DNA of 64,000 bases from Aquiluna sp. Its GTDB lineage: Bacteria > Actinomycetota > Actinomycetes > Actinomycetales > Microbacteriaceae. Positions within the stretch are counted from its first letter, which is position 1, and each line of letters opens with the position of its first letter. The position numbers were made by a program, and so were the translations under genes. The stretch is taken from contig JAPKCK010000007.1 in NCBI GenBank assembly GCA_028822985.1, positions 1-64,000 on the forward strand, given 5' to 3'. The notes below the pieces were generated by a model, which did no database searches, was not told the origin of the DNA, and worked only from the letters and a program-made list of their open reading frames with translations. Of the stretch, positions 37,154 through 47,424 are shown one piece after another.

Positions 37154-38126
37154 AGGTCAGCTCCCTCTTGTCTCCGAAAATACCCTGAGGCCTGTAAATC
37201 ACAAGCAACATCAACCCGATACCTACCAGCACGAATCTTAGTGTTGCCGCTTGAGTGCCGGACACTGGCAAGATTCCAGCTAGCGCTAGCTCCGGCAAGA
37301 TGTTTGATAAGAAGGCCTGCAGCGTCCAGAAGATAACTGCACCGATAACTGGACCCCAAATAGTTGCGGCGCCTCCGAGTAGCAGTGATGTCCAGATGAA
37401 GAAGGTGATTGAGGTCACGTAGACACCCGGAGAAACGTTGGCGAATGCGGCGTAAATAATTCCACCCATTCCACCGAAGATTCCACCGATGATAAGTGCC
37501 TGAAGTTTGTAGGCGAAGACGTTTTTACCGAGAGCCCTTATGGCCTCCTCGTCCTCGCGGATGCCCTTGATGACTCTTCCCCAGGGAGATCGCATGAGAG
37601 CCCACAGGAACCAAACACAAACAGCTAGGACTCCAAGTCCAAAGGTAAGAACCCAAAGAGTCTCTGAGTTGTAGGTCCAGGGTCCCCAACCGTAGGATCC
37701 AGGAGGGAATGGGTTCGCACTGGTGAACCCGCCCGAGTTGTTGTAGCCAAAGAGACCGTCGGCGCTTCCTGTGACATCGGTGAATGCTGTGGTTAGGAAC
37801 AACAGCCTCACAATTTCAGCGGCCGCAATGGTCACAATTGCTAGGTAGTCTCCACGAAGCCTCAGCGTCGGAACTCCCAGCAGAATCGCAAACAAAATAG
37901 ATCCGATGATGCCGACGATCATTCCGCCCCACCAAGGGAAACCAAAAGTTAGAACCGAGATCGCATACCCGTAGGCACCGATGGCCATGAATCCTGCGAT
38001 ACCGAAGTTCAGCAGACCGGCAAATCCAAAGTGCATTGCCAAGCCGAGTGCTGCAAGTGCGAACGCAATTGTGGTGGGCGTTAGCAGCCCTGCCAAGGTG
38101 TTATTTATAATCGTTCCCCAGTCCAT
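37143..38126 (-). CDS. livM: Branched-chain amino-acid-type ABC transporter permease LivM
   Basis: Inner-membrane permease of 327 residues with eight or more hydrophobic segments. LivM marks are GLLNFGIAGFMAIGAYGYA, LRLRGDYLAIVTIAAAEIVRLL and a PWGRVIKGIREDEEAIRALGKN cytosolic loop contacting the ATPases. ATG start, 10 bp after livH, with GGAGG just ahead. Confidence 0.93.
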   Translation of the reverse strand: MDWGTIINNTLAGLLTPTTIAFALAALGLAMHFGFAGLLNFGIAGFMAIGAYGYAISVLTFGFPWWGGMIVGIIGSILFAILLGVPTLRLRGDYLAIVTIAAAEIVRLLFLTTAFTDVTGSADGLFGYNNSGGFTSANPFPPGSYGWGPWTYNSETLWVLTFGLGVLAVCVWFLWALMRSPWGRVIKGIREDEEAIRALGKNVFAYKLQALIIGGIFGGMGGIIYAAFANVSPGVYVTSITFFIWTSLLLGGAATIWGPVIGAVIFWTLQAFLSNILPELALAGILPVSGTQAATLRFVLVGIGLMLLVIYRPQGIFGDKRELTFVK

Positions 38127-38136
38127 GAGCTACCTC

Positions 38137-39438
38137 CTATCCGACTCTCTGTCTTCGTCCCATAAGGCCCTGTGGCCTAAAGAGTAGTACTCCAATTAGC
38201 ACGACCAGCGCGCCTACATATTTCAGATCTGAAGGGATGAACAAGCTAGATGTCTCGACCAGAATTCCCACAACGAGCGCACCAATCAGTGCACCGAATG
38301 CGGTCCCGAGACCGCCGAGGGTAACTGCGGCGAAGATAAGGAGGAGGATCTGCGTTCCCATGTCCCATTTGATGCCTGGTCGGAAATATGCCCAGAGCAC
38401 GCCCGAGAGTCCCGCTAGTGCAGCCGATACGATCCAAACAATTCGCACTACTTTATCCACGTCGATACCAGAGGCCGCGGCCAGGTCCGGGTTGTCCGAG
38501 ATTGCGCGCGTAGCTTTCCCAGTGTTGGTTCTAAGTAGCCAGAAGGCAAATGCAAGAATCGCAACGATGGAAATGCCCATCGAGTAGAGGTCATTGACGC
38601 TCAGTGCAACGGATCCAAAGAGATTAATCTTCGGTGAATCAAAGCCTGGAAGCTGTTCGGTTCCACCACCGATGAAGAACTGAATTATGTACCGAAGAGT
38701 CAGCGATAGGCCGATGGAGATGATCATCAACTGAACAATGCCCAGGCCCTTTTTTCGAAGGGGTTTCCACAGCCCGGCATCCATCGACCACCCGAACCCG
38801 GCGGAAATGATCACCGCCGCGGGAATAGCGACCCAAATTGGTACTTCTAAAACCACACCGAGAATTAGGGCAGCGACAGCTCCGAAGGTGACCATCTCTC
38901 CATGAGCAAAGTTAGAAAGACCTGTTGTTCCGAATACCAAGGACAGACCTACCGAGGCGAGCCCGAGCATGAGGCCGAAGTTGATTCCGTAAATAAGACG
39001 TGCGACAAATTGGTCAAAGAATGAAACTTCATTGCGCTCACCCTGACCAATGAAGAAGTTTTTTACGACGCGATCGGAGAGTCCGAGGTCAACTTCCTGA
39101 GAGGCTCCACCCTCAAGGACAGCAATGCCTGCAGGCAGTGTTTCTTGATCAAGAGTCACTGTGTATGTGTCCTTAGTCGGGACCCCGATTAGCCAGCTTC
39201 CGTCATCGCCGGTGACAACCTCGGCGGTATAGGAAGGCCCTTCGACCACAATGCGGACTCCGCCAACTGGCTCGCCTTTAATTTTGACGTTTCCGAGCAC
39301 GGCGTGGTCAAACTCTTCTCCGACGCTGTCGGCTTGGGCCGGTGACACAAGAAGGCCAAGGCCAATTATGAGAGCGGTAAACACGACTACTACGAGCTTC
39401 AGGAAACGTTTTGGATTGCCCACGAAGAGGAAATTCAC
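38137..39438 (-). CDS. livH: LivH-type permease with N-terminal signal peptide and exported beta domain
   Basis: The second permease has 433 residues, about 140 more than standard LivH. Residues 1-36 form a signal peptide with cleavage predicted at AQA-D; 47-131 look like a carboxypeptidase-regulatory or SdrD-type beta sandwich (PVGGVRIVVEG, VTGDDGSWLIGVP, YTVTLD). The permease begins near 139, with VFGTTGLSNFAHGEMVTFGA. Start GTG 39438 has GGAGGA 4 nt upstream; a longer open frame to 39636 is rejected because the signal peptide starts here. The extra domain would lie outside the membrane, next to the binding protein. Confidence 0.87.
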   Translation of the reverse strand: MNFLFVGNPKRFLKLVVVVFTALIIGLGLLVSPAQADSVGEEFDHAVLGNVKIKGEPVGGVRIVVEGPSYTAEVVTGDDGSWLIGVPTKDTYTVTLDQETLPAGIAVLEGGASQEVDLGLSDRVVKNFFIGQGERNEVSFFDQFVARLIYGINFGLMLGLASVGLSLVFGTTGLSNFAHGEMVTFGAVAALILGVVLEVPIWVAIPAAVIISAGFGWSMDAGLWKPLRKKGLGIVQLMIISIGLSLTLRYIIQFFIGGGTEQLPGFDSPKINLFGSVALSVNDLYSMGISIVAILAFAFWLLRTNTGKATRAISDNPDLAAASGIDVDKVVRIVWIVSAALAGLSGVLWAYFRPGIKWDMGTQILLLIFAAVTLGGLGTAFGALIGALVVGILVETSSLFIPSDLKYVGALVVLIGVLLFRPQGLMGRRQRVG

Positions 39439-39489
39439 CTGTCCTCCATATCTGGGTGAGCTGCGTCGCTCACAATTGACCCTAAAAGG

Positions 39490-39535
39490 GGTATTGGAAA
39501 ATAATACCAATTCATAAGAGTACACAATTGTGAAC
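39490..39535. promoter_or_regulatory. Operator-like palindromes in the livH-guaB gap
   Basis: GTACACAA/TTGTGAAC (39520-39535) is a 16-bp near-perfect palindrome, and GGTATT-N7-AATACC (39490-39508) a second inverted repeat. On the minus strand they flank a TATTAT -10-like word with no good -35, about 50 nt before livH. A regulator of the liv operon is likely; its identity is unknown. Confidence 0.5.
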
Positions 39536-39552
39536 GTACCTATTTGTAATAA

Positions 39553-41133
<1,581 letters not shown>

Positions 41134-41148
41134 GCAGGCAATAAAAAA

Positions 41149-42264
41149 ATGAATGAAGTAGAGATCGGCAGATCCAAGCGCGCAATCAACGGATATGCAT
41201 TCGATGACATTGCAATTGTCCCAACTAGAAGGACTCGCGACCCAAGAGATGTTTCAACCAGTTGGAGCATTGACGCTTTCCAGTTCGACATGCCAGTAAT
41301 CGCTGCGCCGACTGATTCGGCAATGAGCCCTGCCACCGTGATTGCACTCGGGAAGCTCGGCGGGCTCGGTGTTCTGGATTTGGAAGGTCTTTGGACCAGG
41401 TACGAGGATCCGACCAAGCAGTTGGCTGAAATCGCTAACGCCAAAGACGAGGATGCAACGGCAGTTTTGCAACGCGTCTACTCCCAACCGATTCAAGCCG
41501 AGCTCATTAAGGCTCGTCTTGGAGAAATTCGGGCTGCCGGTGTCCGGGTGGCTGGAGCACTATCTCCACAGCGAACAGCAGAGTTTTCCGAGATCGTTTT
41601 GCAATCCGGAGTCGACATGTTCGTCATTCGTGGAAATACGGTCTCTGCGGAACACGTTTCGCAAAGTGCAGAACCACTAAACCTCAAAGAATTTATTTAC
41701 CAGCTCGATGTTCCCGTGATAGTGGGGGGAGCGGCTACATACACCGCGGCCTTGCACCTCATGCGCACGGGTGCAGCCGGAGTTTTGGTTGGCTTTGGCG
41801 GCGGAGCAGCGAGCGCCACTAGAAAAGTTCTCGGCATTCATGCTCCAATGGCAACAGCCGTTGCGGACGTGGCTGCGGCCCGTCGCGACTACATGGATGA
41901 GTCCGGCGGTCGTTACGTTCACGTCATTGCTGACGGCGGCCTCGGCACATCCGGCGACATGGTGAAGGCAATTGCCTGTGGAGCGGATGCCGTGATGCTT
42001 GGTACGGTGCTTGCAAGAGCCGGCGAAGCGCCAGGTCAAGGGTGGCACTGGGGACCAGAGGCTGTAAACCCATCACTCCCGAGAGGACAGCGAGTTTGGG
42101 TCGGGTCACACGCCCCACTCGAGCAAATCTTGATGGGCCCAACTAGCTCTGCAGACGGCACCGCAAATCTAATAGGAGCGTTGCGTCGTTCTATGGCCAC
42201 CACCGGCTATTCGGACGTCAAAGAATTCCAGCGCGTCGATGTAGTTGCGAATTCATACCTCTAA
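41149..42264 (+). CDS. guaB3: GuaB3 family IMP dehydrogenase-related protein
   Basis: A 371-residue IMPDH paralogue without CBS domains. It starts VEIGRSKRAINGYAFDDIAIVPTRR, typical of actinobacterial GuaB3. The cysteine loop of true IMPDH (GPGSICTT) is replaced by VLVGFGGGAASATRKV, so the catalytic Cys is missing and IMPDH activity is doubtful. Most actinobacteria carry it next to guaB. Fifteen bases separate the genes. Confidence 0.92.
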   Translation: MNEVEIGRSKRAINGYAFDDIAIVPTRRTRDPRDVSTSWSIDAFQFDMPVIAAPTDSAMSPATVIALGKLGGLGVLDLEGLWTRYEDPTKQLAEIANAKDEDATAVLQRVYSQPIQAELIKARLGEIRAAGVRVAGALSPQRTAEFSEIVLQSGVDMFVIRGNTVSAEHVSQSAEPLNLKEFIYQLDVPVIVGGAATYTAALHLMRTGAAGVLVGFGGGAASATRKVLGIHAPMATAVADVAAARRDYMDESGGRYVHVIADGGLGTSGDMVKAIACGADAVMLGTVLARAGEAPGQGWHWGPEAVNPSLPRGQRVWVGSHAPLEQILMGPTSSADGTANLIGALRRSMATTGYSDVKEFQRVDVVANSYL

Positions 42265-43011
42265 ATGAAACCGAGTTTCTTCTCGATTGCTCGCAAGCCC
42301 AAATGGCTTGGAGGGCTAGCGATAGCCGCCTTGGTGGCGATTTCCTTCGCGTTATTGATGCAGTGGCAGCTGGAGCGAACCTTTAGTTATGTCGGCATCA
42401 GTGAGCAAGAGCGAGCACCTGTTCCACTAAGTGAACTGGCGGGACTCGAGGGCATTACTCCTGGAGCATACGATCGCCTTGCAACCGTGAACGTCTTTCT
42501 AGATCCAGAAAACTCATTTATTGTGCAAGACCGTCTTCAGCTTGTTGGGACTGATTTGGTTCCCGGCTATTGGCTGATTACAAACTCTTTTGTCGAGCTC
42601 GGTGAACAATCAGTGAGCCTCACCCTCGCCTTGGGCTACTCGGAGGATGTCTCTGAACTCCTTAGTCTGCAGAGTGAATTGGAAGGTTCGAAGCACAGCA
42701 TCACTGGCTTCGTTGAGCCAAACGAACCAGTTAGGGAGACTGACTCTAAAGATTTTCTTGGTTCCGTATCTCTGGCTCAGCTTGTCAATCTCTATAGTCC
42801 TGAACAGGTAGTTAGCTACCCGATCTATTTGATTCTCAGCGAAGGCATAGATCTTCCAGTCGAGAGGATATCGATAGACATTAAGGCTCAAGAAGTAGAG
42901 GTCAATTGGCTGACTGCTTTTTACGCAATCGAGTGGGCCTTTTTCGCCCTTGTGGCCTTTTATCTTTGGTGGCGATTAGTTCAAGATGAGCGAGCTCGAC
43001 TCAGTACGTGA
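42265..43011 (+). CDS. SURF1 family protein (cytochrome oxidase assembly)
   Basis: A membrane protein of 248 residues with one helix at each end (about 14-34 and 215-235) and an external domain between, the SURF1 layout. The short W-rich first helix ends MQWQLERTFSY and the last part runs WLTAFYAIEWAFFALVAFYLWW. SURF1 helps insert haem into the aa3-type oxidase. The ATG follows the guaB3 TAA directly, so it is likely co-transcribed. Conservation in the family is low, so this rests on layout plus motifs. Confidence 0.82.
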   Translation: MKPSFFSIARKPKWLGGLAIAALVAISFALLMQWQLERTFSYVGISEQERAPVPLSELAGLEGITPGAYDRLATVNVFLDPENSFIVQDRLQLVGTDLVPGYWLITNSFVELGEQSVSLTLALGYSEDVSELLSLQSELEGSKHSITGFVEPNEPVRETDSKDFLGSVSLAQLVNLYSPEQVVSYPIYLILSEGIDLPVERISIDIKAQEVEVNWLTAFYAIEWAFFALVAFYLWWRLVQDERARLST

Positions 43012-43081
43012 CCGAATTGTTACTTTTTATTGTGGTTTTCTGCCCGTTTCTATCTTTTAAGCTGAGAAAAGACTGCTAATT

Positions 43082-43087
43082 TAGCCT
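43082..43087 (+). promoter_or_regulatory. -10 hexamer of the DeoR-family regulator gene
   Basis: TAGCCT ends 7 nt before the GTG at 43095, matching the leaderless pattern. If transcripts instead start further up, ATG 43125 with CGGAGA 9 nt ahead would be used. Confidence 0.4.
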
Positions 43088-43094
43088 CTATCAA

Positions 43095-43889
43095 GTGATG
43101 CAGACAATTTCGGAGATAACAAAGATGTTGGCAGAAGAGCGAAGGCTACAGCTGAGCGAGTGGGCTCGAGTAGATGGTCGTGTTGACGCGAACCTAGCCG
43201 CCTCGAACTTAGATGTCGCAGTGGAGACCGTTAGAAGAGATTTAGATGTTCTTCAGCGCCGAGGCGTTTTGCGCCGCGTACACGGCGGAGCAATTTCGCT
43301 TGAAAGATTTGCTCACGAGTTCACAATCCCGGAGCGCTATGGACAGAATCCGAATCAAAAGCGCCTGGTGGCCGATGTTGCCGCTTCCTTCATCCCCGAG
43401 GAGGGTTGCATCTTTGTTGACGGTGGCACGACCACTGAATGCCTCGCTGTTTATCTCAGAGACAAGCCCGGTCTGTTGGTCGTAACTAACAACTTGACCT
43501 TGGCCGGCAAGATCGCTGATTCAACTACGCAGACGTACTTGCTTGGCGGCAAAATTAGGCCCGCCACTTTGAGCGCCGTGGGCGCAAAGACTTGTGAGGA
43601 CCTGAGGGAGCTAAACGCTTCGGTTAGCTTCATTGGCGCCAACGGCTTTTCTCTAGAAGCAGGGGCCACGGCATTCGATACCGATGAGGCCCTAGTGAAA
43701 AAGACCATGATGGCCAACTCCCGGGAGCGAATCCTCTTAGTCGACAGCGGCAAGTACGGCTCGACCTACCCGGCTAAGTTTTCTGCTTTTTCAGGCTTTG
43801 ACCGCATAGTGACTAACGTCGATGTCGACGCTTCGTTTACGGATGCGCTTGCGGGAAGCGGGGTCCAGATTGCTTTGGCCCAACAATAA
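43095..43889 (+). CDS. DeoR-family transcriptional regulator of the mannitol locus
   Basis: A sugar-responsive repressor of 264 residues (254 from the alternative ATG at 43125). The N-terminal winged helix (ERRLQLSEWARVDGRVDANL, then VAVETVRRDLDVLQRRGVLRRVHGGAI) is classic DeoR, and the C-terminal sugar-phosphate sensor domain follows (VDGGTTTECLAVYL, VTNNLTLAGKIAD, FIGANGFS). It precedes the mannitol PTS genes, so the effector is probably a mannitol or fructose phosphate; that is inferred from context. A stem ATTTCACT/AGTGGAAAT follows its stop. Confidence 0.9.
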   Translation: MMQTISEITKMLAEERRLQLSEWARVDGRVDANLAASNLDVAVETVRRDLDVLQRRGVLRRVHGGAISLERFAHEFTIPERYGQNPNQKRLVADVAASFIPEEGCIFVDGGTTTECLAVYLRDKPGLLVVTNNLTLAGKIADSTTQTYLLGGKIRPATLSAVGAKTCEDLRELNASVSFIGANGFSLEAGATAFDTDEALVKKTMMANSRERILLVDSGKYGSTYPAKFSAFSGFDRIVTNVDVDASFTDALAGSGVQIALAQQ

Positions 43890-43957
43890 ATTTCACTGGC
43901 AGAGAAGCGAGTGGAAATGGACGGAGAAAAGCCGATTGCGTGCCTGCAAGCAAGCAG

Positions 43958-43986
43958 TTGACCTGACTCTATTTGATAAATACAAA
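43958..43986 (+). promoter_or_regulatory. Promoter of the mannitol PTS operon
   Basis: TTGACC (43958-43963), 17 bp, TACAAA (43981-43986). A short TTGC-N6-GCAA inverted repeat lies about 20 bp upstream and may be an operator. An AGGAAGG ribosome site precedes the mtlA ATG. Confidence 0.5.
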
Positions 43987-44009
43987 CCCTTATTAGGAAG
44001 GTAGTACCC

Positions 44010-45128
44010 ATGGCTAATTTCATCCCCGCGGGTGACGGCACTCACACAGGCTGGAAGTCGTTTGTTCAAAAAGTCGGTGGCAACCTCGCCGGCATGGTAA
44101 TCCCAAACATTGGCGCATTTATCGCCTGGGGCTTGCTGACTGCACTGTTTATCCCAACCGGCTGGCTCCCAAATGAAGAGCTAAGTTCAATGGTTGGCCC
44201 AATGATCATCAACCTATTGCCAATCCTCATCGGTTATACCGGTGGACGTTTGGTCCACGGTCAGCGTGGTGCCGTTATCGGTGCTGTTGCAACCGTTGGT
44301 GTGATTGTTGGAACTTCGATTCCTATGTTCCTTGGCGCCATGCTTATTGGTCCATTGGCTGCATGGGTATTGAAGAAGATTGATGCTGTGCTAGACCCAG
44401 TAACCCCAACCGGATTCGAGATGTTGATTGGTAACTTCTCACTAGGAATCACCGGAATGCTTATGGCAATCCTTGGATTCCTTGGAATCGGACCAACCGT
44501 TAACGCGTTCTCCGATGTTCTCGGAAACGGTGTAAAGGTTCTAGTTGATACAGGCTTCTTGCCCTTGGCTTCAATCTTGATTGAGCCAGCAAAGATCTTG
44601 TTCTTGAACAACGCCATCAACTTCGGTGTTCTGGCTCCAATTGGAGCGGTCGAAGCTGAAGAAACGGGCAAGTCAATCATGTTCATGCTTGAGTCAAACC
44701 CAGGCCCAGGACTTGGCCTACTAGTTGCATTCTGGTTGGCAGGACCGAAGATTCTTCGCGGTTCAGCTCCGGGTGCAATCGTTATCCACTTCCTTGGTGG
44801 AATCCACGAAATTTACTTCCCATACGTACTACTTAAGCCAATCGTTGTTCTTGCAGCGATTGCCGGTGGTGCAACTGGTGTTGCTACTTTCGCGGCTACT
44901 GGAGTTGGCCTTGTCGCCACCCCATCGCCAGGATCGATTTTCGCCTACATGGCGATGACCCCTCCGGGTAACCACTTCGGCGTGCTTTTGGGCATTGCGT
45001 TGTCAGCAGCTGTTTCCTTCGTTGTGGCCTTCTTCATCTTGAAGGCAACCCGCTCCGGAGATGATGCTGCAGATCTAGACGCTTCGAAGGCAAAGAGCCA
45101 GGCCATGAAGACCGGAGATGCTGCGTAA
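44010..45128 (+). CDS. mtlA: PTS mannitol transporter, EIIC subunit
   Basis: Membrane channel that imports and phosphorylates mannitol. It has 372 residues with about eight to ten hydrophobic segments; the substrate motif GGIHE is at residues 263-267, with NNAINFGVLAP at 200-210 as in the family. The cytosolic EIIB domain usually fused here is absent and is encoded by the next gene. The C-terminus is a short polar tail (SGDDAADLDASKAKS). Confidence 0.94.
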   Translation: MANFIPAGDGTHTGWKSFVQKVGGNLAGMVIPNIGAFIAWGLLTALFIPTGWLPNEELSSMVGPMIINLLPILIGYTGGRLVHGQRGAVIGAVATVGVIVGTSIPMFLGAMLIGPLAAWVLKKIDAVLDPVTPTGFEMLIGNFSLGITGMLMAILGFLGIGPTVNAFSDVLGNGVKVLVDTGFLPLASILIEPAKILFLNNAINFGVLAPIGAVEAEETGKSIMFMLESNPGPGLGLLVAFWLAGPKILRGSAPGAIVIHFLGGIHEIYFPYVLLKPIVVLAAIAGGATGVATFAATGVGLVATPSPGSIFAYMAMTPPGNHFGVLLGIALSAAVSFVVAFFILKATRSGDDAADLDASKAKSQAMKTGDAA

Positions 45129-45130
45129 TT

Positions 45131-45445
45131 ATGGCGACTATATCGGGTGCCTCTGTCAAGAACATAGTTGTTGCTTGCGAGGCTGGGATGGGCTCATCTG
45201 TAATGGTTGCGAAGCAGCTTGCTAAGCAACTGAAGGCCCAGGAGGTCTCAGTGACTCATTCCCCTGTGAACCAACTGTCTGAAACTGACCACGATTTAGT
45301 TCTTTGCCACCGCGGACTTGGCTCGAGGGCCAAGCAAGCGGTGCCGAACTCGGTCGTGATCGTGTTTGACATGTTCCTAGGCGATCTAAAAATCGCTGAG
45401 GTTGTGTCAAGGATAAAGTCGGGCGACGACATCAGCGATGACTGA
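45131..45445 (+). CDS. PTS mannitol EIIB subunit
   Basis: Free-standing phosphocarrier of 104 residues. The phospho-cysteine is Cys16 in VVACEAGMGSSVM, the mannitol EIIB signature. It passes phosphate from EIIA to mannitol at EIIC. It starts 2 nt after mtlA and overlaps the EIIA gene by 8 bp. Confidence 0.93.
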   Translation: MATISGASVKNIVVACEAGMGSSVMVAKQLAKQLKAQEVSVTHSPVNQLSETDHDLVLCHRGLGSRAKQAVPNSVVIVFDMFLGDLKIAEVVSRIKSGDDISDD

Positions 45446-45869
45446 TTTAGTTCAACAGGCCGGAATAAAGCTAGATGCCACAGCCTCCTCCCCGGAGGAG
45501 GCTGTGGACATCTGCGGCAAGCTACTTGTCGAGCTAGGCGCGATAACGAGCCCATACGCCGATGCCATGTGGGAGAGAGAACAAATCTTCCCCTCCGCTA
45601 TCGGCATGGGCTTTGCCATACCGCACGGAACCGACGAATCACGAGCGCACGTTATTTTTGATCAGCTGGTGTTTGTTCGATTGGCCAAGCCAATTGAGTG
45701 GGCTGATGATGAAGTTACTTGCGTTCTTGGCATCGCCTCCCAAGGCGATGGACACGTGGAGTTACTTGGCAACTTAGCCGAGATGATTCAGGACGAGGAC
45801 AAGTTGGCTATTTTGCAAAACTCTCAGAACCCCGAGGAAATTGCGCAGCTGCTTCTTGGCAACGACTAG
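45438..45869 (+). CDS. PTS mannitol/fructose-type EIIA subunit
   Basis: Phosphocarrier of 143 residues accepting phosphate from HPr. The active His63 is in GMGFAIPHGTDESR. It would work with the EIIB encoded just upstream. Codons 14-23 contain a perfect 14-bp inverted repeat (45478-45507) encoding ATASSPEEAV. That region is outside the catalytic core. Confidence 0.94.
   Translation: MTDLVQQAGIKLDATASSPEEAVDICGKLLVELGAITSPYADAMWEREQIFPSAIGMGFAIPHGTDESRAHVIFDQLVFVRLAKPIEWADDEVTCVLGIASQGDGHVELLGNLAEMIQDEDKLAILQNSQNPEEIAQLLLGND
45478..45507 (+). other. Perfect 14-bp hairpin inside the EIIA gene
   Basis: The left arm 45478-45491 and right arm 45494-45507 are exact complements with only 2 nt between, GC-rich, 40 nt into the EIIA gene. 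No U-tract follows. In mRNA this would be an extremely stable structure in the path of the ribosome, dividing mtlA-EIIB from EIIA-mtlD. Confidence 0.85.
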
Positions 45870-45947
45870 TCAAAGTACGTAAAAATCAAAGAACCACTGA
45901 GTAAGACAAAATCTAGTAGCGCTCAGAACAGGTACAGGAGAAAAACT

Positions 45948-47090
45948 ATGCGGGCAGTGCACTTCGGAGCCGGAAACATCGGGCGAGGCTTTATCGGGGC
46001 AGTTCTGCAGGATGCCGGCTACTTTGTGACTTTCGCTGACGTGAATAAAGAGTTGATCGCCGAGTTGCGATCCTCGAACGGATACAACCTCGTAGAACTT
46101 GGCGAAGTAGAAAAGCAGACCCATTACGAAAACTTCGAAGTCCTAGACTCAAACGCTGACGAAGCCGCGCTCATAGCTGCCATCGGCCAAGCTACTGTCA
46201 TTACCGCGTCGGTTGGCACGAATATTTTGCCAGCTATCGCGCCGATAATTTCGCGCGGAATTCAATTACGGTCGAGTGACTCTCCGCTTGTGATCATGGC
46301 CTGTGAAAACGCCATCAATGCCACGGATATCTTGAGTTCTAAGATCCTCGAGACACTTGAGAGGCTCCCAAGAAACGTCTTTTTCGCTAATACCGCTGTC
46401 GACCGAATCGTTCCAATGCAGCAGGCAGACACTGAGCCAGACGTCGCTGCAGAAAAGTTTTGCGAATGGGTCATTGATAAAAGCGGGCTGGACGGAACTG
46501 ATCTAAGGATTCCCGCGGCAACCATGGTCGATGACCTGCAACCATTTATTGAGCGAAAGCTTTACACGGTGAACACGGCGCACTTGACAATTGCCTATTT
46601 GGGCCAACGTCACGGCCATGACACAATCGCCGAGTCGCTTCGGGATCCGATTGTTCGCGATGCTGTGTCCAGAGTGATGGAGGAGACTTCCATGGTTCTG
46701 GTCACCAAGCACGGGTTTGATTCGAGTGACCATGCAAATTATGTCCACCGAACCCTACTGCGCCTCGCAAACCCTTTGCTAGATGACCAGGTCGAGCGAG
46801 TTGGTAGACAACCCTTGAGAAAGCTATCTAGGTTTGAGCGCCTTATTGGACCGGCAGCACTTTTGGCTGAGCTGGGCGAGAAGCCCAGCGCGCTGCTAGA
46901 GGTGGTTGAGGCATCCTTGGAATTCTTTAGTCAAGACGACCCTGAGGTTCACTTACTCAGCTCTAAACTGGGTGCCTTATCACCCTGGGAATTCACATCA
47001 CAGGTTTGCGGAATCCCGCATGATCACCCATTGGCCACCTCGCTAGAGCAGGCAATTGCAAAGCACCAGGGGACACTTAGTCACAAATGA
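45948..47090 (+). CDS. mtlD: Mannitol-1-phosphate 5-dehydrogenase
   Basis: Oxidises mannitol-1-P to fructose-6-P with NAD. It has 380 residues: Rossmann start VHFGAGNIGRGFIG, the FANTAVDRIVP stretch, and the catalytic-region KLYTVNTAHLTIAYLG. ACAGGAGA ribosome site. It completes the mannitol route after the PTS genes. Confidence 0.96.
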   Translation: MRAVHFGAGNIGRGFIGAVLQDAGYFVTFADVNKELIAELRSSNGYNLVELGEVEKQTHYENFEVLDSNADEAALIAAIGQATVITASVGTNILPAIAPIISRGIQLRSSDSPLVIMACENAINATDILSSKILETLERLPRNVFFANTAVDRIVPMQQADTEPDVAAEKFCEWVIDKSGLDGTDLRIPAATMVDDLQPFIERKLYTVNTAHLTIAYLGQRHGHDTIAESLRDPIVRDAVSRVMEETSMVLVTKHGFDSSDHANYVHRTLLRLANPLLDDQVERVGRQPLRKLSRFERLIGPAALLAELGEKPSALLEVVEASLEFFSQDDPEVHLLSSKLGALSPWEFTSQVCGIPHDHPLATSLEQAIAKHQGTLSHK

Positions 47091-47152
47091 CCAGTCGGTA
47101 TTGCGCCGGGAGTTAGTTAGTATTTTTTATTAGAACCTTGAAGGAGAAACCA

Positions 47153-47422
47153 ATGGCCACAATAAAAGGCTCCATTACCGTGCTGGATCCGATCGGCCTG
47201 CACGCAAGACCAGCTGGTCAAATCGTGAAGCTGGTCAAGGAGTCAGGGCTTGAAGTACGAATTGGGAAAGCCGGCCAGGAGTTAGCCAAAGCAAACTCTC
47301 CGCTTCGCATGATGGCCCTAAAGGCCAAGACGGGCGAAGAGTTGAATATTGAAGTCGACTCTGACGACGAGGTATTAGCCACTGACCTGATCGCCCAGGT
47401 CCAAGAGTTTTTGAAGGGTTAG
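47153..47422 (+). CDS. ptsH: PTS phosphocarrier protein HPr
   Basis: General PTS carrier moving phosphate from Enzyme I to EIIA. It has 89 residues from ATG 47153, with GAAGGAG 6 nt ahead; a TTG 15 bases upstream is rejected. The active His17 is in GLHARPAG, and Ser49 in ANSPLRMMAL aligns with the regulatory serine, though its neighbours are not the usual KSIMGV. It is 2 nt before ptsI. Confidence 0.95.
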   Translation: MATIKGSITVLDPIGLHARPAGQIVKLVKESGLEVRIGKAGQELAKANSPLRMMALKAKTGEELNIEVDSDDEVLATDLIAQVQEFLKG

Positions 47423-47424
47423 AT

